Positions 52,143 through 61,316 are shown, counted from the stretch's first letter. The stretch is 64,000 nucleotides of DNA from Moheibacter stercoris (GCF_040545805.1 NZ_JBEPMO010000003.1:172457-236456); one strand, 5' to 3'. A program made the numbers and translations. Notes: a model not told the origin generated them from the sequence alone.

Positions 52143-53045
52143 ATGTCCAAACAAGAATCACTCGCTCGTCATAGCATCATCATCAAAACCTTACGCAAAC
52201 GACCGCATAGTTTTGAGGAAATTCTCGAAAAGTTAGAAGAAGAATCGGAATTGCACGATATGAATTTTGAGATTTCGAAGCGAACTTTCCAGCGTGATGT
52301 AAAGGAAATCGAAACCTTGTATAAGATTTACATCAAGTACAATCGCGGACAAAAAGCTTACTACATTTCAGAAGATCATCAAGATGATTATAGTGAACGT
52401 ATGTTTGAAGCTTTGGACATTTTTCAGGTCCTGAATTTGAATCAATCTTTGGCGCAATACATTCAATTCGACACGCGAAAACCGATGGGAACGGAACATT
52501 TGAGCGGATTTGTCTATGCGATTCAAAATCGTTTTCAAGTTCAATTTCGTTACCAAAAATTTTACGAAAAGGAAGCAGAGATTCGTACCGTCGAGCCTTA
52601 CTTATTAAAAGAATACCGCAAAAGATGGTATGTTTTTGCTTATGATTTGGACAAAAAAGAATTTCGAACCTTTGGTTTAGATCGATTGTATGCACTGAAC
52701 ATTACCCAAACGAAATTTCAACAACCGCAAAAAATCGATCCGAATGATTATTTTGGAAATAGTTTTGGAATCATCGGACCAGGAGATAAAAAGGTTGAAA
52801 ACATCAAATTGGTGTTCACCAATAACCAAGGAAATTATGTGCGCACGATGCCTTTGCACAAATCTCAAATCATCACCTACGATCAAAACGGAGAAATGCA
52901 CGTGGAATTGAAACTGATTCCCACCTATGATTTTCTGATGGAAATTTTATTTCACGGCGAATATGTAAAAGTCATCGAACCGCAATCTTTGGTCAATAAT
53001 TTAAAAGATAAATTAAAACGGATGTCAGCGATTTACATTCAATAA
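52143..53045 (+). CDS. HTH-WYL domain transcriptional regulator
   Basis: The 300-aa protein has an N-terminal winged-helix of the DeoR/YafY type (SKRTFQRDVKEIETLYKI, about 42-59) and a WYL domain around 120-190 (for example RTVEPYLLKEYRKRWYVFAYDL), with a C-terminal WCX-like extension. WYL regulators bind nucleic acid or nucleotide ligands and often control defence or DNA-repair genes (BrxR and CapW are examples). The start at 52143 is preferred to an upstream ATG that would give an untypical basic N terminus. The palindrome upstream suggests autoregulation. Confidence 0.88.
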   Translation: MSKQESLARHSIIIKTLRKRPHSFEEILEKLEEESELHDMNFEISKRTFQRDVKEIETLYKIYIKYNRGQKAYYISEDHQDDYSERMFEALDIFQVLNLNQSLAQYIQFDTRKPMGTEHLSGFVYAIQNRFQVQFRYQKFYEKEAEIRTVEPYLLKEYRKRWYVFAYDLDKKEFRTFGLDRLYALNITQTKFQQPQKIDPNDYFGNSFGIIGPGDKKVENIKLVFTNNQGNYVRTMPLHKSQIITYDQNGEMHVELKLIPTYDFLMEILFHGEYVKVIEPQSLVNNLKDKLKRMSAIYIQ

Positions 53046-53136
53046 GTTGTTTTCCATTCGATTTTTATTATTCAAAATCAGATTTTGGCAAAGTTTTAGC
53101 CGTAATTTTTTCGATATAAATTGAAAAAACTATAAT

Positions 53137-53460
53137 ATGAAACCAGAATTTGAATATTTAGAAGTAATTAAAAATGAAAAAGAAAGCCGTTTTGAAATGA
53201 AAGTAGATGGACATTTGGCTTTCATAGATTATAAAGAAAATCCAGGAGTTATTCTTCTCACGCATACAGAAAGTCCGCTTGAATTGGAAGGTCGAGGCGT
53301 GGCAAAAGTATTGGTAGAAAAAACCTTGAGATACCTAGAAGAAAACAATTATGTTTTGGAGCCGCTTTGTCCGTATGTTTTCACTTATATTAAAAAGAAT
53401 CCAGAATGGAAACGAATTTTAAGTGATGAATTCCAAGAGAAAATCAATACAGACAGTTAA
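53137..53460 (+). CDS. Small GNAT acetyltransferase (Acetyltransf_CG type)
   Basis: The 107-aa protein has a short GNAT core with ELEGRGVAKVLVEKTLRYLEENN (the acetyl-CoA loop, about 56-78), followed by LEPLCPYVFTYIKKNPEW, a pattern of the small Acetyltransf_CG/YidJ group. The substrate is unknown. After the stop codon the same frame remains open for 26 more codons, which may be chance or the remains of another gene. Confidence 0.85.
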   Translation: MKPEFEYLEVIKNEKESRFEMKVDGHLAFIDYKENPGVILLTHTESPLELEGRGVAKVLVEKTLRYLEENNYVLEPLCPYVFTYIKKNPEWKRILSDEFQEKINTDS

Positions 53461-53622
53461 TATTGTCATTTACAGATTTGTTCGAAATCTTATAGTTTAA
53501 AAGATGAATTGAAAGAGATGACCGAAACCTATCAAGACTAAACGGATTTCATTCATTTACCAAAAAAAAGAAGCCAAAATTGACTCCTTCTTTGAATTAG
53601 ATTTAAAATTAAACTCAGGTTT

Positions 53623-53980
53623 TTATTTCTTTACAATCTTGATGGATTTTTGATTTCCTTTTTCGTCCAAAATTTGAAGAACATAGGTTCCGTTGGGTTG
53701 GTTGGAAATATCTATTTTTTGAAGCATTCCAACTTTTGAAGTAACCATTTGTCCTGCTAAATTGAAAACGTTTACTTGTTGAATTTGCTGATTGAAATGG
53801 ATCATTCCATTGATGGTAACTGAATTTTGATTGGAAATTTCACTGAAAACCTTCTCCTAAAACGGTAACAGAAGTCCCGATGGTTCCAGAAGTCGGATAA
53901 AAAGAAGAGATCGATTGAGCGTTCAAAAAGTTTGTGCTCATCAGTAGACCTAAGGCAATTAAAAGTAATCTTGTTTTCAT
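53623..53980 (-). pseudogene. Decayed T9SS-exported IPT/TIG-domain protein gene
   Basis: The reverse strand shows a signal peptide (MKTRLLLIALGLLMSTNFLNAQ) and the beginning of an IPT/TIG domain (ISSFYPTSGTIGTSVTVLGEGF), after which the frame stops. A shifted frame then reads a C-terminal T9SS sorting domain (NQNSVTINGMIHFNQQIQQVNVFNL onwards). The two parts abut, so most of the protein was deleted and the junction is out of frame. This is a clear remnant, not an active gene. Confidence 0.8.
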
Positions 53981-54174
53981 AATTATAATTTTAGTTGGAT
54001 TTCGGTTTAAATACTTATCCGATGAAGAATTCAATCAGAACTACTTCATTACCCAACAAAATTATAGGGAAACAACAAGCTGTGAATCAGTCGATTCATA
54101 GAAATAGAAATTTCGAGGAATTCCCTGAGAAATGGAAACTCACCGAAATTTATCTAACATATTTTTTTAGAAAT

Positions 54175-55851
54175 TTAAATTCGATTTCTAAAAATCAAAC
54201 CTTGTTTGATATCGTCGTAACTGACTTTTTTGTCCAAAGCATTGAACAATTGCGACAAACCAATTTGCGGATTCTTTTTCAATTCCTTTTTGATCAATTT
54301 GAAAATCTCGTCTTTGGGTTTGTACATCTCCAAATCGATTTCCAAATCGGTTTCCGCAATCCGAATCAAATGACTTAAAATCGTACCTTTACCCAACCCA
54401 CGTTTTTCCACAATATCGTCCAAACTCATTTTGATTTCGACTAACTTTTTCGTGGTCTGATAGGTTGATTCCTTTTCGGCTTTTCCTTTTTGGGCCAATT
54501 TTTCTTTGGTTTTCGCAATTTCGCGTTTGTCCATCGTTCCACCCGAATATTTGATAAATCCCGCAAATTCCTGCTCCAAACTCTTTTCCGAATAGGCTTT
54601 GTCCCATTCGTCCGAAAGTTCACGGAATCGTTTGTCGGCTTTCATTGCCAATTCATCGACTTCCAAAGCCGTTTGATTCAATCCACGCAATTTCAAACCT
54701 TGCAAATCACGCAATCGCGACAAAGCCACATAGCCTTGCCCCTTTTCAAACGCACGCCCTAGATCAATCATCGCTTTATCCAAAGTCATACCTTGACTTT
54801 TATGCACTGTAATCGCCCAAGCCAGTCGCAAGGGAACTTGCACAAAGGAAGCCAAGGCTTTTCCTGTTTCATCTTCAATCGCCCAAGTTTCTGGTTTTGC
54901 TTCAATCAATTCATTGTCAAACGTCTTCACGAACGGATTTCCCTTATCATTAAATCCCGAAACTCGCCCCATTGTTCCGTTCACATAACCCATTTCGTAG
55001 TTATTTTTCACAAACATCACTTGAGCGCCCGTTTTCAATTCCAATTTCTCCAATGCTAAAACCGAACGCGAAAGCATTTCAATCAAAATCTCATTTCCTT
55101 TCACAACGGCCGGAAAAACTTTGGTCGCGCTCCCGATTTGCTCCAAATACATCTGATTAATTCGGTCCACATCAGCATTGTGGGTAAACAATTTCGTTTC
55201 CGTTTCGCCTTCATCCGGATGAAATTCAATCCGAGATTCCAACAAATCAATCGAACGTTGACTCACTTCTCCATTTCGGATTTCATTCAAAATATCGTTC
55301 AAATCATTCTCCGACTGACGGTGTTGTTCGGTCAAATAACAAATCGCAGGTTCCGCTTCCAGCCAAGCATCCGACATAAAAGCAAATTTTTGACGAGAAG
55401 TTTCTTCCTCATTTCCAATCGGTGGCAACTGGAAAAAATCACCCGAAAAAACTACTTGAATTCCCCCAAACGCCAACTCATTTCCTTTGAAAAATTTCAA
55501 CACACGATTCACCAAATCAAGCTGATTTCGGTGCAACATCGAGATCTCATCAATCACCAAAACCTTCACGGCATCCATTTTATCACGGAAATATTTCTTC
55601 TCCTTCATATTGGACAATTGGCGCAGCGTCACCTCATCTTTGATCCCAATTCCCGACCAAGAATGAATCGTTTGTCCGTTCATATGCGTCGCTGCAATTC
55701 CCGTCGAAGCCGTTACTGCAACCGCAACTCGATGTTCTTTCAGGTATTGTATGTATTGATTGAGCACATAAGTTTTCCCCGCACCCGCAGATCCAGTCAA
55801 AAACACATTTCGACCCGATTTTAAGATGGCAAGAGCTTTGGATTGATTCAT
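54175..55851 (-). CDS. Pif1/Dda-like DNA helicase
   Basis: The 558-aa protein is a Pif1-type SF1B helicase: GSAGAGKT (20-27) is Walker A, then TASTGIAATHMNGQTIHSWSGIG, VLVIDEISML, FSGDFFQLPPIG, and VHKSQGMTLD. The C terminus (about 470-558) is a helix-rich HTH_40-like domain similar to that of RecQ C termini. Such helicases resolve G-quadruplexes and assist replication. It has a single-gene layout, with 750 nt of repeats behind its start. Confidence 0.93.
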   Translation of the reverse strand: MNQSKALAILKSGRNVFLTGSAGAGKTYVLNQYIQYLKEHRVAVAVTASTGIAATHMNGQTIHSWSGIGIKDEVTLRQLSNMKEKKYFRDKMDAVKVLVIDEISMLHRNQLDLVNRVLKFFKGNELAFGGIQVVFSGDFFQLPPIGNEEETSRQKFAFMSDAWLEAEPAICYLTEQHRQSENDLNDILNEIRNGEVSQRSIDLLESRIEFHPDEGETETKLFTHNADVDRINQMYLEQIGSATKVFPAVVKGNEILIEMLSRSVLALEKLELKTGAQVMFVKNNYEMGYVNGTMGRVSGFNDKGNPFVKTFDNELIEAKPETWAIEDETGKALASFVQVPLRLAWAITVHKSQGMTLDKAMIDLGRAFEKGQGYVALSRLRDLQGLKLRGLNQTALEVDELAMKADKRFRELSDEWDKAYSEKSLEQEFAGFIKYSGGTMDKREIAKTKEKLAQKGKAEKESTYQTTKKLVEIKMSLDDIVEKRGLGKGTILSHLIRIAETDLEIDLEMYKPKDEIFKLIKKELKKNPQIGLSQLFNALDKKVSYDDIKQGLIFRNRI

Positions 55852-55895
55852 TCTAAGGTTTTATTTTTCAGAAGCTATTCCGGCTGTACGCTCCT

Positions 55896-55989
55896 ATCTT
55901 TTCTGGTTTTCTTGTTTTTTGTACCGTACAAAAAGGAGTTAAAACCACTCTTTTGGTCCGACAAAAAATCGCGCCTCCCAGAAAAGGAT
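55896..55989. repeat. Nested inverted-repeat element upstream of the Pif1-like gene
   Basis: Outer arms ATCTTTTCTGG (55896-55906) and CCAGAAAAGGAT (55978-55989) pair with one bulge. Inside them, TTTTTGTAC-C-GTACAAAAA (55916-55934) is a perfect 9-bp hairpin. The element looks like a structured intergenic unit; the source is unknown. The region 55852-56601 has no gene that I can support. Confidence 0.5.
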
Positions 55990-56088
55990 ATCCGCTGCCA
56001 TCCGGGCTAAAAATTCGTTTCCAAAATTACAAAATTTATATCCGCTAGGCGAATTTCGAAGTTTGAATATCGCTTTGGGCATTGCAAA

Positions 56089-56224
56089 AACTTTGTCAAA
56101 GTTCTTTTCAAACTCATTATACTTTGACAAAGTTCAAAATTTCAAATCAGGAAATTAAATACAAAAATTGTTTCAGAAAACCTTGTCAAGGATCTATTCA
56201 TTCAACAAAGACCTTGACAAGGTT
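56089..56224. repeat. Two 46-nt palindrome-pair units with compensating changes
   Basis: Unit 1 (56089-56134) has AACTTTGTCAAAGTT and ACTTTGACAAAGTT; unit 2 (56179-56224) has AACCTTGTCAAGG and ACCTTGACAAGGTT. In both, the palindrome centres are 31 nt apart. A T-to-C change in one arm is matched by an A-to-G change in its partner in each palindrome. The glyS terminator stem uses the same sequence. Confidence 0.6.
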
Positions 56225-56243
56225 AGAAAATTTTAATCACGAA

Positions 56244-56469
56244 GCGTACCTACGGCACGCAGAAAACCTCAAACCTAGAAATCTACCCACGAATTGTCCC
56301 TTCAGGACAACGATTAAATTTTATTATAACATACTATCTTAAATCCGAAGGATTCTTAATTCTTCTTAATCAAAAAAATCATACTTAATGTTTAAAATCA
56401 AGTTGCGTACCTACGGCACGGAGGATTTCGTCCAATTCAATTGCTACAAACATTTCGTTCCTACGGAAC
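56244..56469. repeat. Cluster of short REP-like palindromes with CCTACGG cores
   Basis: Four units are seen: GCGTACC-TAC-GGCACGC (56244-56260), TTGTCC-CTTCA-GGACAA (56294-56310), GCGTACC-TAC-GGCACG (56405-56420) and GTTCC-TAC-GGAAC (56457-56469). The first and third have a mismatch at the third pair from the loop, like those at 25385 and 28071. Confidence 0.6.
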
Positions 56470-56601
56470 TTAGAATTAAACATGAAACTTCAAACCTTAA
56501 ACGCATAACTCAAAACTTTTGACAAATCTCCTCAGAATTCCTTTGTTAAAAACTATTGAAATACGTACTTTTAGCGCTTTATATCGCACAAATTTAGAAG
56601 T

Positions 56602-57084
56602 ATGAAGAATTATAAGGTTACAGTGAAAGGACAAAGTACTTTCGACCTTACCGAAGAGCAAATTGCGGCAATGGATAGCATCCAACTTCAAGAGAATCAA
56701 GCCCATATTTTACAAGATTCCCAAGCGTACACAACCGAAATTCTCGAAAATAATTTTTTGAATAAATCCTATACGGTAAAAGTCAACAATTCCGAATACG
56801 AAGTGGAAATTGCGACCGAATTAGACGGTTTGATCAAAGAATTAGGATTTGAAGTCGGAGCTTCCAAACAAGTCAACGCCATCAAAGCGCCAATGCCAGG
56901 ATTGATTTTGAGCATTCACGTAGAAGTAGGACAAGAAGTGCAAGAAAACGATAGCCTTTTGATTTTGGAAGCAATGAAAATGGAAAACAATTTCAATTCG
57001 CCAAGAGCCGGAAAAATCAAATCCATTTTAGTGGAAAAAGGTCAAGCCGTTGACAAAGGACAATTATTAATCGAATTTGAATAA
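56602..57084 (+). CDS. Biotin carboxyl carrier protein of an acyl-CoA carboxylase
   Basis: The 160-aa protein has a C-terminal biotinyl domain with the biotinylation motif EAMKMEN (123-129), biotin on K126, preceded by KAPMPGLILSIHVEVGQEV. The N-terminal 80 residues are the carrier protein's own assembly part. It opens a biotin-dependent carboxylase operon with the biotin carboxylase gene 61 nt downstream and the carboxyltransferase gene further on. The arrangement is typical for acyl-CoA (propionyl- or acetyl-CoA) carboxylase. Confidence 0.92.
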   Translation: MKNYKVTVKGQSTFDLTEEQIAAMDSIQLQENQAHILQDSQAYTTEILENNFLNKSYTVKVNNSEYEVEIATELDGLIKELGFEVGASKQVNAIKAPMPGLILSIHVEVGQEVQENDSLLILEAMKMENNFNSPRAGKIKSILVEKGQAVDKGQLLIEFE

Positions 57085-57145
57085 GATTTCGACTCCGCTC
57101 AATCTGACGGAACAGAAATAATTCAATCTTTATAGTTAGAATACA

Positions 57146-58588
57146 ATGAAAAAAATATTAGTTGCCAATCGTGGAGAAATCGCACTTCGTGTGATGAAAA
57201 CAGCCAAGAAAATGGGCATCAAAACCGTTGCGGTTTATTCGACTGCAGACCGCGAAGCACCTCACGTTAAATTTGCGGACGAAGCCGTTTTAATTGGTGA
57301 AGCGCCATCCAACCAATCTTATTTGTTGGGAGACAAAATCATTGAAGTTGCCAAAAAATTGGGCGTTGATGGAATTCACCCAGGTTACGGTTTCCTCTCT
57401 GAAAATGCAGAATTCGCAGAGAAGGCAGAAAAAAATGGCATCGCATTCATCGGACCTCGTTCCAAAGCCATTCACATTATGGGAAGTAAGTTAGCTGCCA
57501 AAGAAGCGGTCAAAGCTTATAACATTCCAATGGTTCCCGGATTGGATGAAGCCATTACCGATGTTCAAAAAGCCAAAGAAGTCGCCAAAGAAATTGGTTT
57601 TCCGATTTTAATCAAAGCTTCTGCTGGTGGTGGAGGAAAAGGAATGCGTGTTGTAGAAAACGAAGCCGAATTCGAATCTCAAATGGAACGTGCGATTTCC
57701 GAAGCGCAATCAGCTTTTGGAGACGGTTCGGTTTTTATTGAAAAATACGTAGGATCACCTCGTCATATTGAAATCCAAGTAATGGCTGACACACACGGAA
57801 ACATTGTTCATTTGTTTGAGCGCGAATGTTCCATTCAACGTCGTCACCAAAAAGTAATCGAAGAAGCTCCTTCTGCTGTTTTGACGCCAGAAATTCGTCA
57901 AGCAATGGGTGAAGCAGCTGTGAAAGTGGCGGAATCTTGTGACTATGTCGGAGCTGGAACGGTTGAATTCTTATTGGACGAAAACAAAAATTTCTACTTC
58001 TTGGAAATGAATACGCGTTTGCAAGTGGAACATCCGGTGACGGAAATGATTACAGGAATGGATTTGGTGGAATTGCAAATTCGTGTGGCAAGAGGCGAAG
58101 TTCTTCCGATCAAACAAGAAGATTTGAAAATTCAAGGTCACGCAATGGAATTACGTGTCTATGCGGAAGACCCATTGGATAATTTTATGCCAAGTGTCGG
58201 AAATTTGGAGGTTTATCAATTACCAGAAGGAGAAGGAATTCGTGTTGACAATGGAATCGATGAAGGAATGGATGTTCCGATTTATTACGATCCGATGTTA
58301 GCGAAATTGATTACCTACGGAAAAACACGCGAAGAAGCGATTCATCTTATGTTGAAGGCAATCGCAGACTATAAAATCAAAGGAATTAAAACGACTTTGC
58401 CTTTTGGGAAATTCGTATTTGAACACGAAGCGTTCTTAACTGGAAATTTCGACACCAATTTTGTGAAGAAATATTACAATCCGGAAGTGATCAAAGAACA
58501 ATCTGCGAAAGAAGCAGAAATCGCCGCAATGGTCGCATTGAAACAATATTTGGAAGATAAAAAAATCGTTAGGTTACCTAATTCGTAG
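57146..58588 (+). CDS. accC: Biotin carboxylase subunit
   Basis: The 480-aa ATP-grasp enzyme carboxylates the biotin of the carrier protein. The N-terminal KKILVANRGEIALRVMKTAK, the HPGYGFLSENAEFAE segment, the ATP loop KASAGGGGKGMRVV, and the EMNTRLQVEHPVTEMITGMDLV region with the catalytic Arg are all present. The length matches the biotin carboxylase subunits of acyl-CoA carboxylases. It is followed after 9 nt by a nuclease gene that does not belong to the pathway. Confidence 0.95.
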   Translation: MKKILVANRGEIALRVMKTAKKMGIKTVAVYSTADREAPHVKFADEAVLIGEAPSNQSYLLGDKIIEVAKKLGVDGIHPGYGFLSENAEFAEKAEKNGIAFIGPRSKAIHIMGSKLAAKEAVKAYNIPMVPGLDEAITDVQKAKEVAKEIGFPILIKASAGGGGKGMRVVENEAEFESQMERAISEAQSAFGDGSVFIEKYVGSPRHIEIQVMADTHGNIVHLFERECSIQRRHQKVIEEAPSAVLTPEIRQAMGEAAVKVAESCDYVGAGTVEFLLDENKNFYFLEMNTRLQVEHPVTEMITGMDLVELQIRVARGEVLPIKQEDLKIQGHAMELRVYAEDPLDNFMPSVGNLEVYQLPEGEGIRVDNGIDEGMDVPIYYDPMLAKLITYGKTREEAIHLMLKAIADYKIKGIKTTLPFGKFVFEHEAFLTGNFDTNFVKKYYNPEVIKEQSAKEAEIAAMVALKQYLEDKKIVRLPNS

Positions 58589-58597
58589 ATTCTTTCA

Positions 58598-59668
58598 ATG
58601 GCAAACAATCTTTCCAATACAAAATACATTTCGCAAATTGTAGAATTATTAGAATCTGCAAGAAGAAATGTCGTGCAAACCATCAATCATACGATGGTTG
58701 CTACGTATTTTGAAATTGGGAGAATTATTGTCGAAGAAGAACAAAATGGAAAGGACAGAGCCAAATATGGGAAAAGCATTTTACGAGAGCTTTCAAAAGT
58801 ATTAACAAAAGAATTTGGGAAAGGTTTTTCGATTACCAATATCCAGCAAATGAGGAGTTTTTATCTTTCCTATCAAAAACAACAGACACTGTCTGTTAAA
58901 TCTAAAAGCAAAAACTCCTCAACACTGTCGAGGATTTCTGAAAATGAAAAGCAGCAGCTCCAGAGCCCTAAATTCAATTTAAGTTGGTCTCATTATATTA
59001 AGTTAATGCGGATTGAAAATGAAGAGGAGCGAAAGTTCTACGAAATCGAATCCGCTAAAAACAATTGGAGTGTACGCGAATTGGAACGTCAATACAATTC
59101 TGCATTATATACGAGATTAACTTTAAGTAGAGATAAGGACAAAGTCAAAGAACTTTCAGAAAAAGGATTGATCATCGAAAAACCAAAAGATTCCATAAAA
59201 GATCCATATATTTTAGAATTCATTGGATTGCCTGAGAAATCAAGTTATTCAGAAAATGATTTAGAAAATGAAATCATCGATAAATTAGAAGAATTTCTTC
59301 TGGAATTGGGAAATGGTTTCACATTCGTCGCAAGACAAAAACGAATTTCTTTTGAGGATAAACATTTTTGGATAGATTTAGTTTTTTACAATCGAATTTT
59401 AAAATCATTCGTCCTAATTGATTTGAAAATTGGTGAATTAAAACACCAAGACATCGGACAAATGCAGATGTATGTCAATTATTATGACCGAGAAATGCGA
59501 TTGGAAGATGAAAACCAAACCATTGGAATCATCCTTTGTCAGAATAAAAGTGAAGCAGTAGTTCGATACACTCTTCCTGAGAATAATGAGCAAATTTTTG
59601 CAAGTAGATACAAAACCGTTCTTCCAAGTAAAGAAGAATTAGAATCAATAATCAATGAAACAACTTAA
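58598..59668 (+). CDS. YhcG-type nuclease (DUF1016, PDDEXK)
   Basis: The 356-aa protein has the DUF1016 N-terminal helical domain (QTINHTMVATYFEIGRIIVEEEQNGKDRAKYGKSIL) and the C-terminal PDDEXK domain, with FWIDLVFYN and FVLIDLKIG as the catalytic D and D-x-K residues. The YhcG family is a stand-alone nuclease group found in many bacteria, of uncertain role, sometimes linked to defence. It lies 9 nt after accC and 35 nt before the carboxyltransferase gene, so it is transcribed with a metabolic operon. It probably came in later. Confidence 0.9.
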   Translation: MANNLSNTKYISQIVELLESARRNVVQTINHTMVATYFEIGRIIVEEEQNGKDRAKYGKSILRELSKVLTKEFGKGFSITNIQQMRSFYLSYQKQQTLSVKSKSKNSSTLSRISENEKQQLQSPKFNLSWSHYIKLMRIENEEERKFYEIESAKNNWSVRELERQYNSALYTRLTLSRDKDKVKELSEKGLIIEKPKDSIKDPYILEFIGLPEKSSYSENDLENEIIDKLEEFLLELGNGFTFVARQKRISFEDKHFWIDLVFYNRILKSFVLIDLKIGELKHQDIGQMQMYVNYYDREMRLEDENQTIGIILCQNKSEAVVRYTLPENNEQIFASRYKTVLPSKEELESIINETT

Positions 59669-59703
59669 TTCATAAGTTTTTAATAGTTTAGAATAATTTA
59701 AAA

Positions 59704-61245
59704 ATGAACGATAAAATACAATCTTTAATCGATAAAAAAGCGCAAGCACTTTTAGGAGGAGGCGAAAAGAGAATTGCGGCGCAACACGCGAAAAAGAAAT
59801 TAACCGCAAGAGAACGCATCGACTTTTTATTGGACGAAGGTTCTTTTGAAGAAATCGGAATGTTGGTAGAACACCGCACAACCGATTTCGGAATGGACAA
59901 AGAAAAATATCCAGGAGACGGCGTGGTAACCGGATACGGAACCATCAACGGACGTTTGGTCTATGTGTTTGCACAAGATTTCACCGTATTTGGTGGATCT
60001 TTATCTGAAACGCACGCTGAGAAAATCTGCAAAGTGATGGATATGGCCTTGAAAGTCGGTGCACCAATGATCGGATTGAACGATTCAGGTGGAGCGAGAA
60101 TTCAGGAAGGCGTTCGCTCGTTGGGCGGTTATGCTGATATTTTCTACAAAAACGTTCAATCTTCGGGAGTGATTCCGCAGATTTCAGCCATTATGGGCCC
60201 TTGTGCCGGTGGAGCGGTTTATTCGCCAGCGATGACCGATTTCACGATGATGGTAGAAAATACGTCCTATATGTTTGTAACAGGTCCAAACGTTGTAAAA
60301 ACGGTGACCAACGAAACTGTTACTGCAGAGGAATTGGGTGGAGCATCTACACATTCGACCAAATCGGGGGTTGCACATACGACTTCTGCCAACGATGTAG
60401 AATGTTTGGAAGATGTGAAAAAATTATTGAGCTATTTGCCTCAAAACAATATGGAATTGCCAGCGCTTTATCCGTACGAATTGGGTGAAGAATTGCGTCC
60501 AAATTTGGATACAATTGTTCCAGAAACTTCGACCAAACCTTACGATATGAAAGACGTGATCAATGAAATCATTGACGAGGATTCATTCTTTGAAATTCAC
60601 AAAGATTTCGCAGAAAATATCGTAGTTGGATTTGCGCGTTTGGGCGGAAGAAGCATCGGAATCGTAGCCAACAACCCAATGTTCTTAGCCGGATGTTTGG
60701 ATGTAAATAGTTCGACCAAAGCAGCGCGTTTCACACGTTTTTGTGATGCCTTCAACATTCCGTTATTGGTATTGGAAGACGTTCCAGGATTCTTACCAGG
60801 AACCGATCAAGAATGGAATGGAATCATCGTTCACGGAGCTAAATTATTGTATGCGTTGAGTGAAGCAACGGTTCCAAAAGTAACAGTGATTACCCGTAAA
60901 GCTTACGGTGGAGCTTATGATGTAATGAATTCGAAGCACATCGGAGCCGATATGAATTTTGCTTGGCCAACGGCCGAAATTGCGGTAATGGGTGCAAAAG
61001 GAGCTTCCGAAATTATTTTCAAAAAGGAAATTGCAGAAGCCAACGACCAGGAAGCGAAATTAGCAGAGAAAGAAAAAGAATATGCGGAATTATTTGCAAC
61101 GCCATATGAAGCTGCAAAACGCGGATTCATCGACGAAGTAATTCTTCCTCATAACACTAGAAGAAAGTTGATCAAAGCTTTTGCGATGTTGGAAAACAAA
61201 GTGGTGGATACTCCAAAACGCAAACACGGAAATATTCCATTGTAA
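59704..61245 (+). CDS. Acyl-CoA carboxylase carboxyltransferase beta subunit (PccB/MmdA type)
   Basis: The 513-aa protein is the carboxyltransferase partner of the upstream carrier and biotin carboxylase. Features include LTARERIDFLLDEGSFEEIG, the DSGGARIQEG motif, GPCAGGAVYSPA (acyl-CoA pocket), and VTVITRKAYGGAYDVMNSKHIGADMNFAWPTAEIAVMGAKGA. Propionyl-CoA is the usual substrate of this family in Bacteroidota, but acetyl-CoA cannot be excluded. A strong hairpin terminator follows at 61270. Confidence 0.93.
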   Translation: MNDKIQSLIDKKAQALLGGGEKRIAAQHAKKKLTARERIDFLLDEGSFEEIGMLVEHRTTDFGMDKEKYPGDGVVTGYGTINGRLVYVFAQDFTVFGGSLSETHAEKICKVMDMALKVGAPMIGLNDSGGARIQEGVRSLGGYADIFYKNVQSSGVIPQISAIMGPCAGGAVYSPAMTDFTMMVENTSYMFVTGPNVVKTVTNETVTAEELGGASTHSTKSGVAHTTSANDVECLEDVKKLLSYLPQNNMELPALYPYELGEELRPNLDTIVPETSTKPYDMKDVINEIIDEDSFFEIHKDFAENIVVGFARLGGRSIGIVANNPMFLAGCLDVNSSTKAARFTRFCDAFNIPLLVLEDVPGFLPGTDQEWNGIIVHGAKLLYALSEATVPKVTVITRKAYGGAYDVMNSKHIGADMNFAWPTAEIAVMGAKGASEIIFKKEIAEANDQEAKLAEKEKEYAELFATPYEAAKRGFIDEVILPHNTRRKLIKAFAMLENKVVDTPKRKHGNIPL

Positions 61246-61269
61246 AAGAATTAAAATTCGACCAAATAC

Positions 61270-61304
61270 AATCCGCATTGAAGAAATTTGATGCGGATTT
61301 TTTT
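61270..61304 (+). terminator. Terminator of the carboxylase operon
   Basis: AATCCGCAT (61270-61278) and ATGCGGATT (61291-61299) form a perfect 9-bp stem with a 12-nt loop, followed by a T tract. TATCTTTA (61304-61311), a possible -7 element of the next gene, begins at the end of the tract. Confidence 0.85.
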
Positions 61305-61316
61305 ATCTTTAATTCT

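Noticed and set aside
53461..53541. In-frame extension of the GNAT gene past its stop codon
   Set aside because: Twenty-six open codons can occur by chance; no start codon or homology supports a gene.
55939..56130. 63-codon reverse ORF in the intergenic region
   Set aside because: It runs through palindromic repeat DNA and the peptide has no domain; a shadow of the repeat is more likely.
56089..56469. Repeats upstream of the carboxylase operon as a CRISPR array
   Set aside because: Repeat units are palindromic and too few, spacers are not of equal size, and no cas gene is present.
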